Origin: Klenkia terrae
GTDB lineage: Bacteria > Actinomycetota > Actinomycetes > Mycobacteriales > Geodermatophilaceae
Length of the DNA: 36,040 nucleotides
Direction of reading: 5' to 3'
Assembly: GCF_900491935.1 (NCBI RefSeq)
Contig: NZ_UEXK01000004.1
Location: 3,140,922 to 3,176,961, forward strand
How positions within the stretch are numbered: position 1 is the stretch's first letter; each line of letters opens with the position of its first letter. The notes under the pieces are model-generated. The model searched no databases, was not told where the DNA came from, and saw only the letters and a list, made by a program, of their open reading frames with translations. Of this stretch, positions 27,682-36,040 are shown one piece after another. The position numbers were made by a program, and so were the translations under genes.

Positions 27682-28562
27682 GTGCCCCTCCTCCTGACGG
27701 TCAGCCCCCGCCTCCCCGGTCTGCTGGGCCCCGCCGCCTGGCAGCTGCTCGGCCGGGCGCCCGCGGTGGTGGCGCTGCCCGGGGCCGCGGCGACGGCGGC
27801 GGTCCTGCGGGATGCCGGGGTGGCGGTCGGCGAGGTGCCCGACGCCGCCGCGGCCGGCCCGGGCGACGTCGTGCTGCTGACCGCCGAGGAGGCCGGCGAC
27901 GCGTCGGTGGTGGTGGGCGCCCCCGAGCCGACCGGCGCCCGGCTGCTGGACGTCGTCGCCGTGATGGACCGGCTCCGCTCGCCCGGCGGCTGCCCCTGGG
28001 ACGCCGAGCAGACCCACGCCTCGCTGCGCGGGTACCTGCTCGAGGAGGCGCACGAGGCCTACGACGCGATCACCGACGAGGACCCGGTGGCCATGCGCGA
28101 GGAGCTCGGCGACGTCCTGCTGCAGGTGGCCTTCCACGCCCGGGTGGCGGCCGAGTCCCCGACCGGCTTCGACGTCGACGACGTGGCCGACGGCCTGGTC
28201 GCCAAGCTCGTCCGCCGGCACCCGCACGTGTTCGCCGACGCCGGCGACCTCGACGTCGCCGGGGTCGAGGCCGGGTGGGAGGCGATCAAGAAGGCCGAGA
28301 AGCAGCGCCGGTCGCCCACCGAGGGCGTCTCCTCGACGCAGTCGGCGGCCGCCTGGGGTGCCGCGCTGGTGTCGCGGGCCCGGCGGGCGGGCCTGCCCAC
28401 GCCGCCGCCGGCGGAGCTGGCCGTCGCCGACCAGGCGGCGCTGGGGGAGCAGCTGCTCGGCGTGGTCGCCGCCGCGGCCGACCGCGGGTGGGACGTCGAG
28501 GACGCGCTGCGCACCGCCGTCCGCCGGTACGCCGCCGAGCTCGACGCGGCCGCCGGGGTCGC

Positions 28563-28572
<10 letters not shown>
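27682..28572 (+). CDS. mazG: Nucleoside triphosphate pyrophosphohydrolase MazG
   Basis: This 296-aa all-alpha NTP pyrophosphatase cleaves NTPs and dNTPs to monophosphates and pyrophosphate, cleaning the nucleotide pool. The catalytic helices are seen in MDRLRSPGGCPWDAEQTHASL, LLEEAHEAYDAI and REELGDVLLQVAFHA, giving the EExxE and EExxD metal-binding motifs. An N-terminal stretch of about 90 residues resembles the degraded tetrapyrrole-methylase-like part seen in other actinobacterial MazG. GTG 27682 follows the lipoprotein gene by 4 bp, with GGAGA about 9 nt upstream. Its 3' end overlaps that of a convergent gene by 10 bp. Confidence 0.92.
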
Positions 28573-30853
<2,281 letters not shown>

Positions 30854-30868
30854 CCCCGGGCACCGTTC

Positions 30869-31423
30869 GTGGCTGACGCCCGCTCCCGCCGGGGCACGTC
30901 CCCCGGCGGGGGCGGGCGCTCGGCACCCCGTCGCCGCGCCGCCGCCCGGCCCGCCGCGGCCGGTGGTCGCGGCGCCGCCGACGCCCGGCAGGGTCGGCGG
31001 CGGACCCGCCGGCCGGCCCGCAGCACCTCGACCACCGGGCGCAGCCCGCTGGTCACCGGGCGGGCCGTGCTGCTCGGTGTCCTGGTCCTGCTGCTGGCGC
31101 TCACCCTGGCCGGTCCGGTCCGGTCCTTCGTGGCCGGTCGGCAGGAGCTCGCCGAGCTGGCCGCGGAGAACCAGGCGCTGTCCCTGCAGGAGCAGCAGCT
31201 GCAGGCCGAGCTGGACCGGCAGGGCGACCCCGCCTACCTGGCCCAGCAGGCCCGGCAGCGGCTGAACTTCGTGCTGCCCGGTGACCGGCTGGTCATCGTG
31301 GCCGACGGCACCGTCGTGGCCGGCGAGGAGCCCGCCCGCACCCCCGGCATCGCCGAGGACGCCCCGCAGGTGCCCTGGTACGAGGGCCTGCTGCAGTCCG
31401 TCGGCACGGCCGACGGCGGGTGA
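30869..31423 (+). CDS. FtsB/DivIC-like septum formation initiator
   Basis: This 184-aa bitopic membrane protein fits the septum formation initiator family. It has a basic, disordered N-terminal 60 residues (Arg/Ala/Gly-rich), one membrane helix (AVLLGVLVLLLALTLAGPV), then a coiled coil (ELAELAAENQALSLQEQQLQAEL). A conserved segment DPAYLAQQARQRLNFVLPGD follows before a short tail. In such proteins the extracellular coiled coil pairs with FtsL and FtsQ at the division site. It starts with GTG 15 bp after eno, as in other actinobacteria. Unusually, its stop overlaps purN (GTGA), where a DUF501 gene would be expected. Confidence 0.9.
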   Translation: MADARSRRGTSPGGGGRSAPRRRAAARPAAAGGRGAADARQGRRRTRRPARSTSTTGRSPLVTGRAVLLGVLVLLLALTLAGPVRSFVAGRQELAELAAENQALSLQEQQLQAELDRQGDPAYLAQQARQRLNFVLPGDRLVIVADGTVVAGEEPARTPGIAEDAPQVPWYEGLLQSVGTADGG

Positions 31424-32025
31424 CCGCCGCGGACGCGCCGACCGGCCCGGCCGCCCCCGCCCGGGTGGTCGTGCTGCTGTCGGGCACCGGGTCGCTGTGC
31501 GCGGCACTGCTGGACGCCGGGCGGCCCTCGTTCACCGTGGTCGCCGTCGGCGCCGACCGGGAGGCGCCCGGGCTCGCCGGTCCGCGGGAGCGGGGGCTGC
31601 CGACCTTCGTGCTGCGGCTGGGTGACCACCCCGACCGGGCCGCCTGGGACGCCGCGCTGGCCGACGCCGTCGCCGCGCACGAGCCCGACTGGGTCGTGTG
31701 CGCCGGGTTCATGAAGCTGCTGGGGCCGGCCGTGCTCGCCCGGTTCGGCGGCCGCCTGGTCAACACCCACCCGGCGCTGCTGCCGGCCTTCCCCGGCGCG
31801 CACGCCGTGCGGGACGCGCTGGCCGCCGGGGTGACCACGACCGGCGCCACGGTCCACCTCGTCGACGCGGGCCTGGACACCGGCCCCGTCCTGGCGCAGA
31901 CCCCGGTCCCCGTGCTGCCCGGCGACGACGAGGCCCGGCTGCACGACCGGATCAAGACCGTCGAGCGGGCGCTGCTCGTCGACACGATCACCACACTCAC
32001 CAGCTCGAGGAGTGGCACCCCATGA
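31420..32025 (+). CDS. purN: Phosphoribosylglycinamide formyltransferase (GART)
   Basis: This 201-aa enzyme uses 10-formyl-THF to formylate GAR in purine synthesis. The phosphate-binding loop reads [15 protein letters not shown], an actinobacterial variant of the usual GxGSN loop. Catalytic N115 and H117 are in [14 protein letters not shown] and D153 lies in [10 protein letters not shown]. It is short at the C-terminus, ending about 15 residues after the last conserved helix, but all catalytic residues are present. The GTG start overlaps the ftsB-like stop, and its stop overlaps the purH ATG, so three genes are translationally linked. Confidence 0.95.
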   Translation: MTAADAPTGPAAPARVVVLLSGTGSLCAALLDAGRPSFTVVAVGADREAPGLAGPRERGLPTFVLRLGDHPDRAAWDAALADAVAAHEPDWVVCAGFMKLLGPAVLARFGGRLVNTHPALLPAFPGAHAVRDALAAGVTTTGATVHLVDAGLDTGPVLAQTPVPVLPGDDEARLHDRIKTVERALLVDTITTLTSSRSGTP

Positions 32026-33572
32026 CCGATCGCACCCCCGTCCGCCGGGCGCTGCTGGGCGTCTACGACAAGACCGGCGTCGAGGAGCTGGCCCGCGGGC
32101 TGGTCGAGGCCGGCGTCCAGCTGGTCAGCACCGGCGCGACCGCCCGGCGGATCGCCGAGGCCGGCGTGCCGGTCACCCCGGTCGAGGAGGTCACCGGCTT
32201 CCCCGAGTGCCTGGACGGCCGGGTCAAGACCCTGCACCCGGGCGTGCACGCCGGGATCCTGGCCGACCGGCGCAAGCCCGACCACGTCGCGCAGCTGGAG
32301 GAGCTGGGGATCGCCGCCTTCGACCTGGTGGTGGTCAACCTCTACCCGTTCCGCGAGACCGTGGCCTCGGGCGCCACCCCCGACGAGTGCATCGAGCAGA
32401 TCGACATCGGCGGCCCCGCGATGGTGCGCGCCGCGGCCAAGAACCACCCGTCGGTCGCCGTCGTCGTCGACCCGGCCCGGTACGACGAGGTGCTCGCCGC
32501 GGTCCGGGACGGCGGGACGACGCTGGTCCAGCGCCAGCAGCTGGCCACCGAGGCCTTCCGGCACACCGCGTCCTACGACCTGGCCGTGGCGACCTGGCTC
32601 GGCGACGTCGTCGCCCCCGACGAGAGCGGGTTCCCGGCCTGGCGCGGCGCCGTGTGGGAGCGGGCCGACGTGCTGCGGTACGGGGAGAACCCGCACCAGG
32701 CGGCCGCGCTCTACCGGCACGGCCAGTCCGGTCTCGCCCACGCGCAGCAGCTGCACGGCAAGCAGATGAGCTACAACAACTACGTCGACACCGATGCCGC
32801 CTGGCGGGCCGCGCACGACCACGAGGCGCCGTGCGTGGCGATCATCAAGCACGCCAACCCCTGCGGCATCGCCGTGGGCACCGACCTGGCCCAGGCGCAC
32901 CGCAAGGCGCACGCCTGCGACCCGGTGTCGGCCTTCGGCGGGGTCATCGCAGCCAACCGCGAGGTCGACCTGTCCACCGCCGAGCAGATCGCCGAGGTGT
33001 TCACCGAGGTCGTCGTCGCCCCGTCGTTCACCGACGACGCGGTCGAGGTGCTGACCCGCAAGAAGAACGTCCGGCTGCTGCGCATGCCCGCCGACGCCGT
33101 CGCCGACCCGGTCGAGCTGCGCCCGGTGGGCGGTGGGCTGCTGGTGCAGCAGGCCGACCGGATCACCGCCGACGGCGACGACCCCACGTCCTGGACGCTG
33201 GCCACCGGCTCGCCGGTCCCCGCGGCCACCCTGGACGACCTGGTCTTCGCCTGGCGGGCCGTGCGGGCGGTCAAGTCCAACGCGATCCTGCTGGCCGCCG
33301 ACGGCGCGACCGTGGGCGTCGGCATGGGCCAGGTCAACCGGGTGGACGCCGCCCGGCTGGCCGTGCAGCGGGCGGGGGAGCGGGCCGCCGGGTCGGTCGC
33401 GGCCTCCGACGCGTTCTTCCCGTTCGCCGACGGGCTGCAGGTGCTGCTGGACGCCGGGGTCACCGCGGTCGTGCAGCCCGGTGGCTCGGTGCGCGACGAG
33501 GAGGTCGTGGCCGCCGCCGCCGAGGCCGGGATCGCCCTCTACCTGACCGGCACCCGGCACTTCGCGCACTAG
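32022..33572 (+). CDS. purH: Bifunctional AICAR transformylase/IMP cyclohydrolase
   Basis: This 516-aa enzyme performs the last two steps to IMP. The N-terminal MGS-like cyclohydrolase (about residues 1-190) shows [37 protein letters not shown] and LVVVNLYPF. The C-terminal AICAR transformylase has YGENPHQAA, the catalytic K276-H277 in [23 protein letters not shown], and the closing [11 protein letters not shown] with [17 protein letters not shown] 32022 is supported by GAGGAG 9 nt upstream and overlaps the purN stop (ATGA). Its stop codon shares bases with the stop of the convergent lrp gene (CTAG). Confidence 0.97.
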   Translation: MTDRTPVRRALLGVYDKTGVEELARGLVEAGVQLVSTGATARRIAEAGVPVTPVEEVTGFPECLDGRVKTLHPGVHAGILADRRKPDHVAQLEELGIAAFDLVVVNLYPFRETVASGATPDECIEQIDIGGPAMVRAAAKNHPSVAVVVDPARYDEVLAAVRDGGTTLVQRQQLATEAFRHTASYDLAVATWLGDVVAPDESGFPAWRGAVWERADVLRYGENPHQAAALYRHGQSGLAHAQQLHGKQMSYNNYVDTDAAWRAAHDHEAPCVAIIKHANPCGIAVGTDLAQAHRKAHACDPVSAFGGVIAANREVDLSTAEQIAEVFTEVVVAPSFTDDAVEVLTRKKNVRLLRMPADAVADPVELRPVGGGLLVQQADRITADGDDPTSWTLATGSPVPAATLDDLVFAWRAVRAVKSNAILLAADGATVGVGMGQVNRVDAARLAVQRAGERAAGSVAASDAFFPFADGLQVLLDAGVTAVVQPGGSVRDEEVVAAAAEAGIALYLTGTRHFAH

Positions 33573-34030
33573 GTCGGGGCTCGGTCGGGGCTCAGCGGCG
33601 CGGGCCGGGTCAGCAGGTCGCTGAGCAGCAGCACCGTGCTGGTCCGCTGCACGTAGGGCAGGTCGCGCACCCGGCTGATCACCCGCTCCAGGTGCTGCGC
33701 GTCGGCGGCGACGACGCGCAGCAGGGTGTCGGCGGCGCCGGACACGCTGTGCGCCGACACCACCTCCGGCATGGCGGCGAGGTCCCGGCGCATGCGGTCG
33801 GCGGCGACGGTGCCGGTGGTGAACAGCTCGACCGACGCCGACAGCGCCCAGCCGGCGGCGGCCGGGTCCAGCAGCGCGGTGAACCCCCGGATGGTGCCCT
33901 CGGCGACCAGCCGGTCGACCCGTCGTTTGGTGGCCGACAGGGAGAGGCCGACGGCCTTGCCGAGCTCGGCGTACGGCGCCCGGCCGTCGGCCGCGAGCCG
34001 GGTGAGCAGCAGCCGGTCGATGTCGTCCAC
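33569..34030 (-). CDS. Lrp/AsnC-family transcriptional regulator
   Basis: This 153-aa regulator has the Lrp layout: N-terminal helix-turn-helix ([40 protein letters not shown]) with the usual linker ([16 protein letters not shown]). A C-terminal RAM ligand-binding domain follows ([21 protein letters not shown]). Such proteins form octamers or dimers that sense amino acids. GTG 34030 is chosen because the protein then starts as VDDIDRLLL, typical of Lrp proteins, and TATCGT lies 6 nt upstream. A strong palindrome lies just beyond. The divergent M20 deacylase gene is a likely target. The effector is unknown. Confidence 0.9.
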   Translation of the reverse strand: MDDIDRLLLTRLAADGRAPYAELGKAVGLSLSATKRRVDRLVAEGTIRGFTALLDPAAAGWALSASVELFTTGTVAADRMRRDLAAMPEVVSAHSVSGAADTLLRVVAADAQHLERVISRVRDLPYVQRTSTVLLLSDLLTRPAPLSPDRAPT

Positions 34031-34036
34031 GCAGTA

Positions 34037-34042
34037 ACGATA
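34037..34042 (-). promoter_or_regulatory. -10 box of lrp (leaderless)
   Basis: On the minus strand TATCGT ends 6 nt before the lrp GTG, with no Shine-Dalgarno between. The inverted repeat at 34048-34072 lies directly upstream and would cover the -35 region. Confidence 0.45.
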
Positions 34043-34047
34043 GGACC

Positions 34048-34072
34048 TTGCGTTGGACAGCTGACAACGCAA
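34048..34072. promoter_or_regulatory. Probable Lrp/AsnC operator (8-bp inverted repeat)
   Basis: TTGCGTTG (34048-34055) and CAACGCAA (34065-34072) are perfect inverted repeats with a 9-bp spacer that itself contains CAGCTG. The site lies in the divergent lrp/M20 region, 18 bp from the lrp start and overlapping its -35 zone. Autoregulation by the adjacent Lrp protein is the simplest reading. Looser TTG-containing motifs follow at 34077-34116. Confidence 0.6.
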
Positions 34073-34127
34073 TGAAGTTGTGCATGGACGAGGTGCGTCG
34101 CCGCGATCGGTTGCACCTGGGCCTCCC

Positions 34128-34133
34128 TACGCT
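34128..34133 (+). promoter_or_regulatory. -10-like box of the M20 deacylase gene
   Basis: TACGCT lies 29 bp before the GTG, giving a short leader that contains the AGGAGG site at 34152-34157. The -35 is not clear. Confidence 0.35.
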
Positions 34134-34162
34134 CGCGTCGTCCCCGAGCCCAGGAGGAACCC

Positions 34163-35431
34163 GTGCCGATCACCCCCACCGAGGCGCGTGCGCTCGACGC
34201 CGTCGACCGCGACGCCGTCGCCCGCACGCTGACCGAGCTGCTCGCCGTCCCGAGCGTCTCGGGCAGCGACGCCGAGTCCGACGTCCAGCACCTGCTGGGC
34301 AAGCAGCTGGTGTCGGCAGGCCTGGACGTCGACAGCTGGCAGCTCGACCTCCCCGGTCTCGCCGCGTCCGCCGGCTTCCCCGGCACCGAGGTCGAGCGCA
34401 CCGAGGCGTGGGGGCTGGTGGGGACCGAGCACGGTGAAGGCGACCGGCCGGCGCTCGTGCTGCAGGGCCACGTGGACGTCGTCCCGGCCGGGGACCGGGC
34501 GCAGTGGCGGGACGACCCGTTCGAGCCCACCTGGCGGGGGGACACGGTGCACGGCCGCGGCGCCTGCGACATGAAGGCCGGGGTCGTGGCCAACCTGGCG
34601 GCCTACGCCGCGGGGGTGCGGTCCGGCGCCCGGCTGCGGCGCGGCCTGGCCCTGCAGTTCGTCGTCGGCGAGGAGGACGGCGGGCTGGGGGCCTTCGGAA
34701 CCCTGGCCCGCGGTCACACCGGCGACGCCTGCATCATCACCGAGCCCACCAGCGGCACGGTGGTCACCGGGGCGGCCGGCGCGCTGACGTTCACCCTGGA
34801 GCTGGCCGGGCAGGCCACGCACGCCAGCACCCCCTACGCGGGGCACAGCGCACTGGACTCCTACGTGGCCCTCCACCACGCACTGGCCCAGCTGTCCGCC
34901 GAGCGGAACCGGGTGGTCGAGCCGCTGATGCGGGAGTACCCGGTGCCCTACCCGATCGTGGTCGGGCGGCTGCAGACCGGTGACTGGTCCAGCAGCGTGC
35001 CCGACCGGCTGGTCGCCGAGGGCCGGTTCGGCCTGCGCATCACCGAGGACCCGGACGCCGCCCGGCGGGAGTTCGAGGAGCGGATCGCCGCGGTCGCCGC
35101 GCGCGACCCCTGGCTGCGGGACCACCCGCCGGTGGTCACCTGGTCCGGCGGCCAGTTCGCCGGCGGCCACCTGCCCGCCGGCCACGGGCTGCGCGACCTG
35201 GTGACCGGTGTGCACGCCGACGTGGCCGGCGGGGCGCCGCTGCGCGAGCGGGGCGTGCCCTACGGGAGCGACCTGCGCCAGTACACCGGGCAGGGCATCC
35301 CGACGCTGCACTACGGACCCGGCGACGTCCGGCTGGCGCACGGCCCCGACGAGGCCGTGGACCTCGACGAGGTGGTCACCGTGACCCGCGCGCTGGTGCT
35401 GGCGATCCTGCGGTCCTGCGGCGTCCGGTAG
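34163..35431 (+). CDS. M20-family (ArgE/DapE-type) metallodeacylase
   Basis: This 422-aa protein is a two-zinc deacylase/peptidase of the ArgE/DapE/ACY1 branch. Likely ligands are H103 in LQGHVDVVP, with D105 as the helper Asp, D136 in CDMKAG, E170-E171 in VGEEDGG and H393 in LAHGPDEAVD. The lid or dimerisation domain falls between about residues 200 and 320, with the conserved GQATHASTPYAGHSALD. GTG 34163 has a perfect AGGAGG site 5-6 nt upstream. The gene is divergent from an Lrp/AsnC regulator, which often controls amino-acid catabolic neighbours. Its substrate could be an N-acyl amino acid, but is not known. It is not clearly argE or dapE, so no symbol is given. Confidence 0.9.
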   Translation: MPITPTEARALDAVDRDAVARTLTELLAVPSVSGSDAESDVQHLLGKQLVSAGLDVDSWQLDLPGLAASAGFPGTEVERTEAWGLVGTEHGEGDRPALVLQGHVDVVPAGDRAQWRDDPFEPTWRGDTVHGRGACDMKAGVVANLAAYAAGVRSGARLRRGLALQFVVGEEDGGLGAFGTLARGHTGDACIITEPTSGTVVTGAAGALTFTLELAGQATHASTPYAGHSALDSYVALHHALAQLSAERNRVVEPLMREYPVPYPIVVGRLQTGDWSSSVPDRLVAEGRFGLRITEDPDAARREFEERIAAVAARDPWLRDHPPVVTWSGGQFAGGHLPAGHGLRDLVTGVHADVAGGAPLRERGVPYGSDLRQYTGQGIPTLHYGPGDVRLAHGPDEAVDLDEVVTVTRALVLAILRSCGVR

Positions 35432-35435
35432 CGGG

Positions 35436-35955
35436 TCAGCGGACCTTCGGGCCGGTGAGCAGGGCCTTGAGCGCGCCGAGCAGGCCCAGGCCGGCGACGC
35501 CGAGGGCGAAGTAGAAGCCGAGGTCGAAGGTGCCCAGCTGCCAGTCCCGGTCGTAGGAGGGCACCAGGACGGCGGCCACCACCAGGCCGGCGACCAGCAG
35601 GGCCAGCACGCCCAGCGCGCGGTGCGCGCGCGCCGGCACCAGCAGCAGCAGCCCGAGCAGGAAGAGGACCGCGCCGCCGGCCAGCACGGCACCGGGCTGC
35701 CAGAGGCCGCGGTCGAACAACCCGGTCCAGTCGGTGCGGGCCTGGTCCACGACGTCGCGGGCCAGGTCCAGGCCGGTCGGGCCGTCCGGCGTCCAGGGCA
35801 GCAGCAGGCTCAGCGCCGCGGCCACGCCGGCCAGCAGGAGGCACAGTGCGCCGAACGCGTCGCCGCGGCGGACCGCCACGGGCTTCGTGGACCAGGCGGG
35901 CGCGGTCGTCGCCGGGTCGACCGGTGGCCGCCACGTCCCGTCCGCGGGCGCCGGG
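35436..35955 (-). CDS. Truncated polytopic membrane protein (5' end missing)
   Basis: This gene runs off the contig end. About 170 residues remain, with four hydrophobic segments (for example AFGALCLLLAGVAAALSLLLPW and AVLAGGAVLFLLGLLLLVP). The C-terminal part ends in GALKALLTGPKVR. I do not recognise the family. The open frame appears to continue to an ATG near 35987, but that part lies in adapter-derived sequence, so the true N-terminus is not in this window. A GTG in KPVAVRRGD could also be the real start. It is convergent with the M20 gene, 4 bp away. Confidence 0.65.
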
Positions 35956-36040
35956 CTGGCTCTTATACACCTACCTCCGATATACACCTCCGACGACTCG
36001 CAGTCCCCGTGGTCGCCCGTGCGTTAACAAAAAAAACATC
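35956..36040. other. Sequencing-adapter read-through at contig end
   Basis: From 35956 the sequence reads CTGGCTCTTATACAC, which differs from the start of the Nextera mosaic end (CTGTCTCTTATACAC) at one base. It continues with CCGACGA, then GTGGTCGCC, and ends in a run of A, the same order as in an Nextera/i5 adapter followed by poly-A read-off, with many errors. It is also unlike the rest in base composition. These 85 bases are very probably not genomic. Confidence 0.88.

Noticed and set aside
31420-32025. Truncated, inactive purN
   Set aside because: The C-terminus is short and the phosphate loop is atypical, but N115, H117 and D153 are intact and the loop form matches other actinobacterial PurN proteins.

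Overview
The window is chromosomal DNA from a very GC-rich actinobacterium. Evidence for this is the near-exclusive G/C third codon positions, frequent GTG starts, repeated TANNNT -10 boxes placed 6-7 nt before start codons, and actinobacterial families (Rpf, Pmt, a SurA-like lipoprotein, FtsB-like protein). Gene order closely follows a conserved actinobacterial backbone that I recall from Mycobacterium tuberculosis Rv1002c-Rv1024: pmt, rsmI, metG, tatD, rpfB, rsmA, ispE, tRNA-Gln/glmU, prs, rplY, pth, mfd, mazG, lipoprotein, eno, ftsB-like. A Geodermatophilaceae-like origin is a guess. I cannot name a species from sequence alone. The right end of the window is a contig end carrying sequencing-adapter read-through.

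Layout. 26-1831 (minus): a MarR regulator and an MFS drug/proton antiporter, with a palindromic operator at the marR start. 1918-4325: divergent pmt (protein O-mannosylation) and rsmI (16S rRNA C1402 2'-O-methylation). 4382-5542: an accessory gene for an AbiEi-type winged-helix/DUF559 nuclease-fold protein, bracketed by two 64-bp palindromic repeats. 5611-8403: divergent corA and an amino-acid permease with a terminator. 8477-12680: a small membrane protein, metG, tatD and another membrane protein. 12694-15882: rpfB (with a CRP/GlxR-like site upstream), rsmA and ispE. 15897-18517: tRNA-Gln(UUG), glmU and prs. 18518-20243: a 368-bp hairpin-rich spacer, rplY with a leader able to mask its own Shine-Dalgarno, and pth with a 16-bp hairpin at its 5' end. 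20421-22169: a polyprenyl-phosphate sugar-1-phosphate transferase with different codon use. 22289-28572: mfd, a DMT-like membrane protein, a SurA-like lipoprotein and mazG. 28563-35955: a DUF3592-like protein (minus), eno, ftsB-like, purN, purH, an Lrp/AsnC regulator (minus), an M20 deacylase and a truncated membrane protein gene (minus). 35956-36040: adapter-derived sequence.

Function. Most of the window is housekeeping: translation quality (rsmI, rsmA, metG, pth, rplY, tRNA-Gln), envelope precursors (glmU, ispE, pmt, sugar transferase), resuscitation (rpfB), transcription-coupled repair (mfd), nucleotide supply and clean-up (prs, purN, purH, mazG), glycolysis (eno) and division (ftsB-like). 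I found no phage, IS element, CRISPR array or biosynthetic cluster. The most unusual signals are the repeat-bracketed nuclease gene, the rplY leader, the hairpin inside pth, and a set of palindromic operators beside marR, lrp and rpfB.
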